Below, piece after piece: positions 14,621 to 22,080 of a stretch of DNA of 26,159 bases. The position numbers and the translations under genes are program-made. Location of the stretch: assembly GCA_002282555.1 (NCBI GenBank), contig NCJR01000001.1, positions 1-26,159 on the forward strand, given 5' to 3'. The stretch comes from Rhodobacterales bacterium 34-62-10. Lineage in GTDB: Bacteria; Pseudomonadota; Alphaproteobacteria; Rhodobacterales; Rhodobacteraceae. A model generated the notes under the pieces. That model did no database searches, had not been told where the DNA came from, and was given only the letters and a program-made list of their open reading frames with translations. Each line of letters opens with the position of its first letter. The first letter of the stretch is position 1.

Positions 14621-15495
14621 GCGAGGAAGTCTTGCACCTCGCGCGACTGACTTTCCAGCTTTTTGCGCATCTTGGCGAAAGCGGCGGCTTCCAGTTGGCG
14701 CACGCGTTCCTTGGACAGACCCAGCTCCTCGCCCAGACTTTCGAGGGTGCGGGGATCGTCACGCAGTTTCCGCTCGCGCACGATGAAACGCTCGCGATCG
14801 TTCAAGGCAGCCAATGCCTCAAGCAACCAGTTGCGCAGCGCGGCCGTATCATGCGCATTTTCGACGATATCAGCGGCTTGGCTGCCCTCATCCTCGATCG
14901 TGTCGATCCATTCACGGCCCTCATCCTCAGACGACTGGGTCGCGTTCAGCGAGAAATCCGAGCCGGAGAGACGCCCTTCCATCATCTCGACATCATGCAG
15001 AGGCACCCCGATCTCGGTCGAGATCATCTGGCGCATCTGGTGACGGTCCAGTTCTTCGCCACGCGCCTGAGCCTCGCGCTCCAGACGCGCTTGTACACGC
15101 CGGAGGTTGAAGAAAAGCGATTTCTGGCTGGACGTGGACCCTGTCCGCACCATGGACCAGTTCCGCATCACATAATCCTGAATGCTGGCCTTGATCCACC
15201 AGACGGCATAGGTCGAAAACCGCACGCCACGATCCGGATCGAACTTGTCTGCAGCCTTCATCAGACCAAGACCGGCTTCCTGGATCAGGTCGTTCATCGG
15301 CGCGCCATAACGCCGGAATTTCGAGGCCATCGAAATCGCGAGACGCATGTAGGCGGTGATCAAGCGGTGAAGTGCCGCCTCGTCACGCTGGTCGCGCCAA
15401 GCATATGCCAGACGTAGCTCCGTCTCGGCATCCAAAAGCTCGGCCTTCATCGCCTTGCGGGACAGGGTCATGTCATTTGGTGCATCAAGTGCCAT
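14617..15495 (-). CDS. rpoH: RNA polymerase heat-shock sigma factor, RpoHII type
   Basis: A 292-residue sigma-70 family factor of the RpoH group, which directs RNA polymerase to heat-shock and, for RpoHII in Rhodobacter sphaeroides, photooxidative-stress promoters. Region 2 is clear (MRLAISMASKF at 50-60, NDLIQEAGLGLMKAADKFDP at 68-87, FSTYAVWWIKASIQDYVMRN at 93-112), followed by the RpoH box QKSLFFNLRR (124-133) and the region 4 helix-turn-helix (ESLGEELGLSKERVRQLE, about 254-271). The wording around residues 50-133 (ISMASKFRRYG, RNWSMVRTGSTSSQK) fits RpoHII better than RpoHI from memory of family sequences. The ATG at 15495 has a GGGGGT ribosome-binding site. An RpoE-like promoter lies upstream, and chaN is coupled downstream by ATGA. 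Confidence 0.93.
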   Translation of the reverse strand: MALDAPNDMTLSRKAMKAELLDAETELRLAYAWRDQRDEAALHRLITAYMRLAISMASKFRRYGAPMNDLIQEAGLGLMKAADKFDPDRGVRFSTYAVWWIKASIQDYVMRNWSMVRTGSTSSQKSLFFNLRRVQARLEREAQARGEELDRHQMRQMISTEIGVPLHDVEMMEGRLSGSDFSLNATQSSEDEGREWIDTIEDEGSQAADIVENAHDTAALRNWLLEALAALNDRERFIVRERKLRDDPRTLESLGEELGLSKERVRQLEAAAFAKMRKKLESQSREVQDFLA

Positions 15496-15563
15496 TTTTA
15501 CCCCCAGACTGTGGCCTCCCGCGCTTTGTGCGCTAGATCAGCCGTTTTTGTTTGTCTTTGAAT

Positions 15564-15593
15564 TTGATACGCAGCCAAAAACCGATCGGATCA
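15564..15593 (-). promoter_or_regulatory. Candidate RpoE (ECF sigma) promoter for rpoH-chaN
   Basis: On the minus strand, TGATCC (15593-15588) is followed by 18 bases and TATCAA (15569-15564). The TGATC element is the hallmark -35 of Rhodobacter RpoE (ChrR-controlled, singlet-oxygen-responsive) promoters, of which rpoHII is an established target in R. sphaeroides. A start site about seven bases downstream would give a 5' leader of about 60 bases. The match rests on two short elements and on recalled consensus. Confidence 0.5.
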
Positions 15594-15610
15594 AAAAACA
15601 TGAGTCTTGG

Positions 15611-16144
15611 ATGTTACCGAAACTGACGCTTGTTCTGGGTGCGGCCGCCTCGGGTAAAACCGCATGGGCGGAACGGCTGGTGCTGGGCGCGGGCCCATTG
15701 CCGGTCTATTTGGCGACGGCACAGGCTTGGGATGCCGAAATGCAGGCGAAAATCGCGCGCCATCGCACCAGCCGGGGCACAGGATGGCACACGATCGAAG
15801 CCCCACTTGATCTTGCTCCTGACCTAGGAGAGGTCACGGCGGATCAGGTTGTCCTGTTGGACTGTGTGACACTTTGGCTCAGCAATCATCTGCTTGCAGA
15901 ACATGATCTGGACGCCGAATGCGATGAGTTGTTACGGGCCTTGGCAACGTGCCGCGCCCCGGTCGTCGTGGTCACCAACGAGGTTGGCGCCGGGATTGTG
16001 CCAGAGAACGCACTGGCGCGACAGTTCCGGCAGGCGCAGGGCGAGTTGAATCAGAGACTGGCAGAAGCAGCAGACCTGGTCGTGGCCGTCATGGCAGGGT
16101 TGCCGATGGTGCTGAAGGGTCAGTTGCCCGGATTGCGGGTATGA
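15611..16144 (+). CDS. cobU: Adenosylcobinamide kinase / adenosylcobinamide-phosphate guanylyltransferase
   Basis: A 177-residue bifunctional CobU (CobP) enzyme of adenosylcobalamin nucleotide-loop assembly: it phosphorylates adenosylcobinamide and then transfers GMP to give adenosylcobinamide-GDP. The P-loop GAAASGKT is at residues 10-17. The segment RHRTSRGTGW (50-59) carries His51, corresponding to the histidine that accepts GMP in Salmonella CobU. The segment NEVGAGIVPENALARQFR (113-130) is strongly conserved in the family. The ATG at 15611 is the only start that begins with the CobU fold; its ribosome-binding site is weak. The gene is divergent from rpoH across a 115-base gap with no cobalamin riboswitch-like sequence. 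It overlaps the next gene by ATGA. No other cobalamin genes are in the window. Confidence 0.95.
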   Translation: MLPKLTLVLGAAASGKTAWAERLVLGAGPLPVYLATAQAWDAEMQAKIARHRTSRGTGWHTIEAPLDLAPDLGEVTADQVVLLDCVTLWLSNHLLAEHDLDAECDELLRALATCRAPVVVVTNEVGAGIVPENALARQFRQAQGELNQRLAEAADLVVAVMAGLPMVLKGQLPGLRV

Positions 16145-16713
16145 CCCGGTTTTTCTGGGTCCGCCATGGGCCAACACACGCAAAGACCATGGTGGGATGG
16201 TCGGATCTGCCTGCGGACCTGTCCGACACAGCCCAACTGGAACGCCTGTCGGACAGCCTGCCGCAAGATGCGGTCGTCATCTCCTCGGATCTGATCCGGG
16301 CCAGTGCCACTGCGGATGCGATAGCAGACGGGAGGTTGCGCCTGCCCCATGACCCGGATCTGCGCGAGATTCACTTTGGCGCATGGGAATTGAACCGTTT
16401 CGATGAGGTTCAGGATCAGGCGGCCCTGCGCGCCTACTGGGATCAGCCCGGCGATGTACGTCCCCCAGGTGGTGAAAGCTGGCATGAGGTCACTGCACGG
16501 GTCGAGGCCGCCGTTGTGCGACTGATGACCGTTCATGAAGGGCGCGACATCGTTGTCGTCGCACATTTCGGTGTGATCCTGACGCAACTGCAAAAGGCGC
16601 TGCGGATCGGAGCTTATGAGGCGTTCTCGCACCGGATCGACAATCTGTCGGTCACAGAGTTGCATTATGAAGATACGCAATGGCGAGCCCTTCGGATCAA
16701 TCACTTGCCCTGA
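16141..16713 (+). CDS. Histidine phosphatase family protein, possible alpha-ribazole phosphatase (CobC-like)
   Basis: A 190-residue histidine (phosphoglycerate mutase-like) phosphatase. The catalytic RHG motif is at residues 8-10 with phospho-accepting His9; Arg53 (SSDLIRAS), the REIHFGAWE block (75-83) and the second histidine His142 (VAHFGVI) complete the active site. The length fits CobC, which dephosphorylates alpha-ribazole-5'-phosphate late in cobalamin assembly. The ATG overlaps the cobU stop by four bases (ATGA), so coexpression with CobU is very likely, which is the main reason to suggest CobC. A general sugar-phosphate or nucleotide phosphatase role cannot be excluded. The upstream in-frame extension to 15949 lies inside cobU and is not credible. 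Confidence 0.8.
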   Translation: MTRFFWVRHGPTHAKTMVGWSDLPADLSDTAQLERLSDSLPQDAVVISSDLIRASATADAIADGRLRLPHDPDLREIHFGAWELNRFDEVQDQAALRAYWDQPGDVRPPGGESWHEVTARVEAAVVRLMTVHEGRDIVVVAHFGVILTQLQKALRIGAYEAFSHRIDNLSVTELHYEDTQWRALRINHLP

Positions 16714-16779
16714 AAAAGAGCCGCGTTAATCAATCCGAAAGGAAAGAAGCCTAGCCATTAACCAATGATAAGGGTGAGT

Positions 16780-18300
16780 ATGGTGATGGTGGCGCGGGCC
16801 TATACGGTGGCATTTGAAGGGGTTTCGGCCCGAACGGTCGAGGTGCAATGCGCCGTGACGCCCGGACTGCCTGCATTTGCCGTGGTCGGTCTTCCGGACA
16901 AGGCGGTGAGCGAGGCCCGCGACCGCGTCAGGGCGGCACTGAGTGCGATGGGCATCGCGCTGCCCAGCAAGCGGATCACGGTAAACCTGTCTCCTGCCGA
17001 TCTGCCCAAGGAGGGAAGCCATTTCGACCTGCCCATCGCTCTGGCCTTGCTTGCCGCGCTTGAGATCGTGCCAGCGGATGCTGTCGAACGGACAACTGCG
17101 CTTGGCGAATTGTCGCTTGATGGGACGTTGATCGGAGTGGTGGGTGCTTTGCCCGCAGCGATGACAGCTGCCGAGGAGGACCGCATCCTGCTTTGTCCCC
17201 GCGCCTCTGGGGCCGAGGCGGCTTGGGTCGGGGCTTGTCAGGTGATCGCGGCGGAATCCCTGATGGCTGTGGTGCGTCATTACACCGGACAGGCACCGAT
17301 CACCCCAGCCGAGCCGGGCGAAGTGCGGCACGAGCGCGGCGGACGATGTTTGCGCGATGTGAAAGGGCAGGAAAGAGCCAAGCGCGCCCTTGAGATTGCA
17401 GCGGCTGGTCGGCATCATCTGCTGATGCTGGGCACGCCCGGATCGGGAAAATCGATGCTGGCCGCGCGCATTCCCGGTATACTTCCGCCCTTGACCGCAG
17501 GCGAAGCATTGGAAACCTCGATGATCCATTCGCTGGCGGGTCTGTTGGACGAAGGCGGCATTTCACGCGCACGTCCATTTCGTGAACCGCATCATACAGC
17601 GTCCATGGCTGCCATTGTGGGCGGAGGCCGGACCGCGAAGCCCGGAGAGATCAGCCTCGCGCATAATGGCGTGCTGTTCATGGATGAGTTCCCGGAATTC
17701 CCGCGCGGTGTTCTGGAAACCCTGCGACAGCCCATCGAAACCGGCGAGGTCATGGTGGCGCGGGCCAATGCCCATGTGCGCTATCCCTGCCGGTTCATGC
17801 TGGTTGCGGCCGCGAACCCGTGTAAGTGCGGATATCTGACTGATCCCGCGCGTGCCTGCACGCGCGCGCCGGTCTGCGGCGAAGACTATATCGGGCGGAT
17901 CAGTGGTCCGTTGATGGACCGTTTCGACCTCAGGGTGGAAGTACCGCCTGTTGCTTACACGGATCTTGATCTGCCCGCATCGGGCGACACGTCGGCGCAA
18001 GTGGCTGAACGCGTTGCTGCCGCGCGTGCGATTCAGGCCGACCGCTTTGCCGGGGTCGACGGAATGCATCTCAATGCCGATGCAGAAGGTGCGATGCTGG
18101 ACCGGATCGCCACACCTGATGCTGCTGGACGCGCACTATTGGGCAAGGTCGCGGATCGTTTCGGCCTGACTGCACGCGGCTATCACCGTGTTCTGCGAGT
18201 GTCGCGCACCATTGCAGACCTTGCGGGGCAGGATGCTGTCATCAGTGACCATGTGGCCGAAGCGGTCAGCTATCGGCTGGTGGGCGTCCGGGAAAACTGA
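16780..18300 (+). CDS. comM: YifB/ComM family Mg chelatase-like AAA+ ATPase
   Basis: A 506-residue AAA+ ATPase of the YifB/ComM family, cytoplasmic. ComM from naturally competent bacteria is a branch-migration helicase helping integrate incoming DNA; the role in other species is less clear. An N-terminal Lon-protease-like (ChlI) domain occupies about residues 10-135. The ATPase core has Walker A GTPGSGKS (218-225) and Walker B GVLFMDEF (297-304), followed by the REPHHT and NPCKCGY blocks typical of the family, and a C-terminal Mg-chelatase domain (about 395-500). I chose the ATG at 16780 because AGGG stands five bases before it; ATGs at 16765 and 16786 are also in frame. In Rhodobacter capsulatus, comM helps recipients acquire gene-transfer-agent DNA. 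It converges with gshB across 55 bases without a clear terminator. Confidence 0.93.
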   Translation: MVMVARAYTVAFEGVSARTVEVQCAVTPGLPAFAVVGLPDKAVSEARDRVRAALSAMGIALPSKRITVNLSPADLPKEGSHFDLPIALALLAALEIVPADAVERTTALGELSLDGTLIGVVGALPAAMTAAEEDRILLCPRASGAEAAWVGACQVIAAESLMAVVRHYTGQAPITPAEPGEVRHERGGRCLRDVKGQERAKRALEIAAAGRHHLLMLGTPGSGKSMLAARIPGILPPLTAGEALETSMIHSLAGLLDEGGISRARPFREPHHTASMAAIVGGGRTAKPGEISLAHNGVLFMDEFPEFPRGVLETLRQPIETGEVMVARANAHVRYPCRFMLVAAANPCKCGYLTDPARACTRAPVCGEDYIGRISGPLMDRFDLRVEVPPVAYTDLDLPASGDTSAQVAERVAAARAIQADRFAGVDGMHLNADAEGAMLDRIATPDAAGRALLGKVADRFGLTARGYHRVLRVSRTIADLAGQDAVISDHVAEAVSYRLVGVREN

Positions 18301-18355
18301 TCAGCGTCGCGGGAGCAGCAACGGTGCACAGGGGATTTGGCTGGCCACTGGGTGC

Positions 18356-19291
18356 TCAGGCGCGTTTAGCCTCGATTCTTTCCCATATTCGTGCTGCGAT
18401 GTTCACGCCATCGAAGCGCTCCAACTCCTGAATACCGGTGGGCGATGTCACGTTGATTTCGGTGAGCCAGTCGCCGATCACATCAATCCCCACGAAAACC
18501 TGCCCCTTTTCACGCAGAACCGGGCCGATGCGGGCGCAGATTTCGAGATCACGCTCCGTGAGCCCCACCTTTTCAGGCCGCCCGCCCACATGCATGTTCG
18601 AGCGGGTCTCTCCTGCGGCTGGCACCCTGTTGATTGCTCCGACTGCCTCGCCATCGACAAGGATCACGCGCTTGTCGCCCTTGGTCACGGCCGGCAGGTA
18701 TTTCTGCACGATCAAAGGCTCGCGACTGAAGCCGGTGAACATCTCATGCAGGGATGACAGGTTCCGATCTTCCAAGGTCAGGCGAAACACACCTGCCCCC
18801 CCATTGCCATAGAGAGGCTTGAGGATCACGTCGCCATGCTTGTCCTTGAACGCGCGGATCGTCGCCAGATCGCGCGCGATGGTGGTGGGCGGCGTCAGAT
18901 CGGGGAAATTCAGGACAAGCAGTTTTTCGGGCGAGTTACGAACCCAAAACGGATCATTGACCACAAGGGTCTTGGGATGGATGCGATCCAGAAGATGTGT
19001 CGTCGTGATGTAGAACATGTCGAACGGCGGATCTTGACGCAGCCAGACGACATCAAAGCCGGACAGGTCAACCTCGATCTCCTCACCCAGATGGTAGTGA
19101 TCGCCCTGAACCCGCTGCACCGTCACAGGCCAGCCACGCGCCGTGATTCTCCCCTCCTGATAGGCAAGGCGATCAGGTGTGTAGTAAAAGAGCTCGTGTC
19201 CACGGGACTGGGCTTCTTCCATCAGGCGGAAGGTGCTGTCGGCATTGATGTTGATCGGCCCGATCGGGTCCATCTGAAAGGCGATTTTCAT
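18356..19291 (-). CDS. gshB: Glutathione synthase
   Basis: A 311-residue prokaryotic glutathione synthetase, an ATP-grasp enzyme that joins glycine to gamma-glutamylcysteine in the cytoplasm. The start ([20 protein letters not shown]) is the classic GshB N-terminus; RQDPPFD is at 85-91, the glycine-rich ATP loop YGNGGAGVF at 161-169 and the C-terminal metal and substrate segment EINVTSPTG at 278-286. The length is normal (E. coli about 316). The ATG at 19291 has an AGGGAA ribosome-binding site. It lies 115 bases downstream of yraN in the same direction, in the order rsmI-yraN-gshB, and may share their transcript. Confidence 0.97.
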   Translation of the reverse strand: MKIAFQMDPIGPININADSTFRLMEEAQSRGHELFYYTPDRLAYQEGRITARGWPVTVQRVQGDHYHLGEEIEVDLSGFDVVWLRQDPPFDMFYITTTHLLDRIHPKTLVVNDPFWVRNSPEKLLVLNFPDLTPPTTIARDLATIRAFKDKHGDVILKPLYGNGGAGVFRLTLEDRNLSSLHEMFTGFSREPLIVQKYLPAVTKGDKRVILVDGEAVGAINRVPAAGETRSNMHVGGRPEKVGLTERDLEICARIGPVLREKGQVFVGIDVIGDWLTEINVTSPTGIQELERFDGVNIAARIWERIEAKRA

Positions 19292-19406
19292 GTCCGGTTC
19301 CCTTTGTGGATAGGGCCTTTACATGGCGCAATGACGCAACCAAGACAATGCGAAATGCCGCGCAGGTTGTCTGTTGCTCTCTTGACCGGCGATCATGCCC
19401 GGTCTG

Positions 19407-19877
19407 TCACTCGTCTTCGCCGAACGCATTCTCAAGGATTGCGACGGCGCCAATATCGTTGACCATCGCCAGATCGAACCGGATGTCGGTCAATTGGCCC
19501 AGACCAGTGCGGCCGAGGTATTCCAACGCTGCCAGCGCGATCCTTCGACGCTGCGCACGGCCAAGCGAGAGCAACGCCGCATCGAAACTGCTACTTTTCT
19601 TGACCTCGACGAAGACCACGACTGCGCCATCCTTGAGGATCAGGTCGATTTCGGCGCAACTTCCACGCCAGCGTTTCGCCATGAGGCCCATGCCGCGGGC
19701 ATTGTACAACCGGACCACCGATTCCTCGGCCGCCAGACCCGATAAATATGCGGTTTTGCCACGCAAACGGCGACTGTTGCGTATCTCAGGTGCCGGGATC
19801 ACAGCAGAGACGGGCAAGGGCAATTCAAGCTGCTCGGCCATCGCGACACTTGCTTTCGAATCAAACCACGCTGTCAT
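19407..19877 (-). CDS. YraN family (UPF0102) endonuclease-like protein
   Basis: A 156-residue member of the YraN/UPF0102 family, which has a PD-(D/E)XK nuclease-like fold related to Holliday-junction resolvases; its cellular role is not established. The probable active site is EID (76-78) and EVK (91-93), in the pattern of the family (usually GEIDLI then VEVK). Family members are typically 110-130 residues, so there is an N-terminal extension of about 35 residues. The start ATG (19875-19877) overlaps the rsmI stop by ATGA; internal starts such as Met13 are possible but the overlap supports this start. Pairing with rsmI is common in many bacteria. Confidence 0.88.
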   Translation of the reverse strand: MTAWFDSKASVAMAEQLELPLPVSAVIPAPEIRNSRRLRGKTAYLSGLAAEESVVRLYNARGMGLMAKRWRGSCAEIDLILKDGAVVVFVEVKKSSSFDAALLSLGRAQRRRIALAALEYLGRTGLGQLTDIRFDLAMVNDIGAVAILENAFGEDE

Positions 19878-20737
19878 TCATGCTGTCCCAACTTCAATGC
19901 CAACTGATAGACATGTCGCTTGGGCAAACCGGTGCGGGCGGCAACTGCTTCCGAAGCATCGCGGACCGTCTGCTGTGTCAAAGCCTCCCGCAAGAGAGCT
20001 TCTAAATCAGATTCGTGAATATTCTCGGAAGATTTCCGATCGATCAGGACCACGATCTCACCCTTGAGACTGCGGTCAGCACAAATCCCGGCGAGATGCT
20101 GGAGCGTGCCTGAAATGACCTCTTCGAATTTCTTGGTGAGTTCGCGGCAGACCGCCGCCTGGCGCTCGGGCCCCAGCACCTCGGCTGCGTCGCGCAGCAT
20201 TGCCGCGATCCGTTTGGGTGATTCGTAGAATACCAATGTGCCCGGGATTTCCGCATAGCGACGAAGAGCGGTTTTTCGCTGACCGCTGGCATTGGGCAAA
20301 AACCCAGCAAAAAAGAACCGGTCGGTCGGAAGCCCGCCTACAGTAAGAGCGGTCACCACAGCCGACGGCCCGGGGGCCGCGACAACCGCATGTCCTGCGT
20401 CGCGGGCCGCGCGTGCCAGATCGAAGCCCGGATCGGCGATCATCGGGGTGCCCGCCTCTGACGCATAAGCCAGTGCAAGACCCTGCTCCAGCAGTCCCAG
20501 CAGGCGTGGACGCATCTGTGCGCCGTTATGGTCGTGATAGGCCAGCACCTGACGCTCGCCCAGACTGATCCCATGGATCTCCATGAGTTTGCGCAGTGTT
20601 CGGGTGTCTTCGGCAACCAGAACATCCGCACTGGTCAGAATGTCCAGTGCGCGCAATGTGATGTCACGAGCGGTGCCAATCGGGGTAGCCACAAGATAGA
20701 GACCCGGTGTCAGTTTGACGGCTTTCGGATTCAACAC
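19874..20737 (-). CDS. rsmI: 16S rRNA (cytidine-1402-2'-O)-methyltransferase
   Basis: A 287-residue RsmI methyltransferase that 2'-O-methylates C1402 in the decoding centre of 16S rRNA using S-adenosylmethionine. The N-terminal block LVATPIGTARDITLRAL (15-31) and EDTRT (43-47), the SEAGTPMIADPG segment (about 93-104) and PGPSAVVTAL (about 122-131) are distinctive for the family. The start is GTG at 20737, with an excellent GGAGG ribosome-binding site five bases before it; a TTG directly follows as an alternative. It is divergent from the LpoA-like gene across 83 bases and is translationally coupled to yraN. The length matches E. coli RsmI (286). Confidence 0.96.
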   Translation of the reverse strand: MLNPKAVKLTPGLYLVATPIGTARDITLRALDILTSADVLVAEDTRTLRKLMEIHGISLGERQVLAYHDHNGAQMRPRLLGLLEQGLALAYASEAGTPMIADPGFDLARAARDAGHAVVAAPGPSAVVTALTVGGLPTDRFFFAGFLPNASGQRKTALRRYAEIPGTLVFYESPKRIAAMLRDAAEVLGPERQAAVCRELTKKFEEVISGTLQHLAGICADRSLKGEIVVLIDRKSSENIHESDLEALLREALTQQTVRDASEAVAARTGLPKRHVYQLALKLGQHE

Positions 20738-20820
20738 TGGACCCTCCCTGCAGGGTGTTTATTATCCCCTCACGTGCCGGTGGCGCAGATCACTGACATT
20801 GTCGAGGGAGAATTCGTGCC

Positions 20821-22080
20821 ATGTTTGCCTTTATGTCACCCGCCCGCAACCCGATGCGACGGATCGTGGAGCGTGCCTTTGCAGGCGCTTTCGGATCCAG
20901 CGTGTCCCTGACCACGGATTTCCGCCCGCTCCGGCGCGGTATCGTCGCTGTGGCAGCATTGGGTGCTTTGGCGGCTTGTGAGCCTGTCGACACCTCGCTT
21001 GGTCGCACGGCGCCTGCCGTCAACACAGACGCGCCTGTACCGGTCGCACTTTTGGTGCCACGCGGGTCTGGTAATGCCAGTGACGAGGTGTTGGCCCGCG
21101 CCCTTGAGAATGCTGCGCGTTTGGCAATTGCTGACCTTGGTGACGTCGCCATCGACCTGCGGGTCTACAGCACTGCAGGATCGGCAGCCACCTCGCAGCA
21201 GGTTGCACTGCAGTCTGTCGCAGATGGAGCACAGATCATTCTCGGTCCGGTTTATGGCGAGAATGCGAATGCCGCCGCAGTAGCAGTGGCATCAAGCGGG
21301 GTCAATGTTCTGGCCTTTTCAAACAACACATCGATCGCAGGCGGCAATCTTTTCATACTTGGTCCCACCTTCGACAATACGGCCGAGCGTCTGGCAGATT
21401 ATGCAGTCAGTCAGGGCAAAGCCCGCACCGTCGTTGTCTATTCCGAAGATGTTGCGGGGCGTGCCGGTCGCGCAGCCGTGGAAACGGCCTTGGCCCGCAG
21501 TGGTGGTACAGTGGTCGGCGCGATCAGCCATGAATTTTCGCAGAACGGTGTCGTGCAGGCGGTTCCGCAGATCGTAAGCGCTGTGCGCAGCGGCGCTGCG
21601 GATTCGGTTTTCATGACGGCGGATACGGCGGGGGCGCTACCGCTTCTGACCCAACTTCTGCCCGAGGCAGGAGTTTCTCCGACGACGACACAGTATATCG
21701 GGTTGACGCGCTGGGATATCCCCAGCCAGACCACCGAACTTCCCGGGGTGCAGGGCGGATGGTTCGCACTGCCCGATCCCGTGATGTCAGCCCGTTTCCG
21801 CAGCCGCTATGAAGTTGCTTATGGCGAAAGCCCCCATCCCATTGGCGGGCTGGCCTATGACGGCATTGCGGCAATCGGCGCGTTGATCAGCTCTGGGCGA
21901 AGCGATGCATTGGACCGCGCCTCCCTTACGCAGAGCGCGGGGTTCCAAGGCGTGAACGGGATCTTCCGGTTGCGTCCCGATGGCACGAATGAGCGCGGGC
22001 TGGCCGTGGCCCAGATACGCGACAGACAGGTGGTTGTGATTGACCCTGCCCCAAGAGCCTTTGGCGGTGCCGGATTCTGA
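20821..22080 (+). CDS. Penicillin-binding protein activator, LpoA-like lipoprotein
   Basis: A 419-residue protein with a type I periplasmic-binding-protein fold, as in the C-terminal domain of LpoA, the outer-membrane lipoprotein that activates PBP1A. A lipobox (ALAAC) with Cys53 marks a lipoprotein. Sequence after it has the Leu/Ile/Val-binding-type features IILGPVYGENANAAA, SNNTSIAGGNLFILGPT and SVFMTADTAG. It is shorter than E. coli LpoA (about 680) and lacks the N-terminal TPR domain, as is usual in alphaproteobacteria. The ATG at 20821 leaves 52 residues before the lipid cysteine, which is long; a GTG at 20902 would give a more usual 25. A GAGGGAG sequence 10 bases upstream favours 20821. 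The glnD start lies inside its 3' end. A general amino-acid-binding role is the alternative. Confidence 0.82.
   Translation: MFAFMSPARNPMRRIVERAFAGAFGSSVSLTTDFRPLRRGIVAVAALGALAACEPVDTSLGRTAPAVNTDAPVPVALLVPRGSGNASDEVLARALENAARLAIADLGDVAIDLRVYSTAGSAATSQQVALQSVADGAQIILGPVYGENANAAAVAVASSGVNVLAFSNNTSIAGGNLFILGPTFDNTAERLADYAVSQGKARTVVVYSEDVAGRAGRAAVETALARSGGTVVGAISHEFSQNGVVQAVPQIVSAVRSGAADSVFMTADTAGALPLLTQLLPEAGVSPTTTQYIGLTRWDIPSQTTELPGVQGGWFALPDPVMSARFRSRYEVAYGESPHPIGGLAYDGIAAIGALISSGRSDALDRASLTQSAGFQGVNGIFRLRPDGTNERGLAVAQIRDRQVVVIDPAPRAFGGAGF

Noticed and set aside
15496..15610. Cobalamin riboswitch in front of cobU
   Set aside because: The whole gap is 115 bases, too short for the element, and I see no conserved B12-box-like sequence.
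16714..16779. CtrA site before YifB/ComM
   Set aside because: TTAA half-sites are present, but no pair with seven-base spacing and a good second half was found.
20746..20755. Ten-base palindrome CCCTGCAGGG upstream of rsmI
   Set aside because: It overlaps the rsmI ribosome-binding site and is short; it is likely incidental to the GGAGGG sequence.
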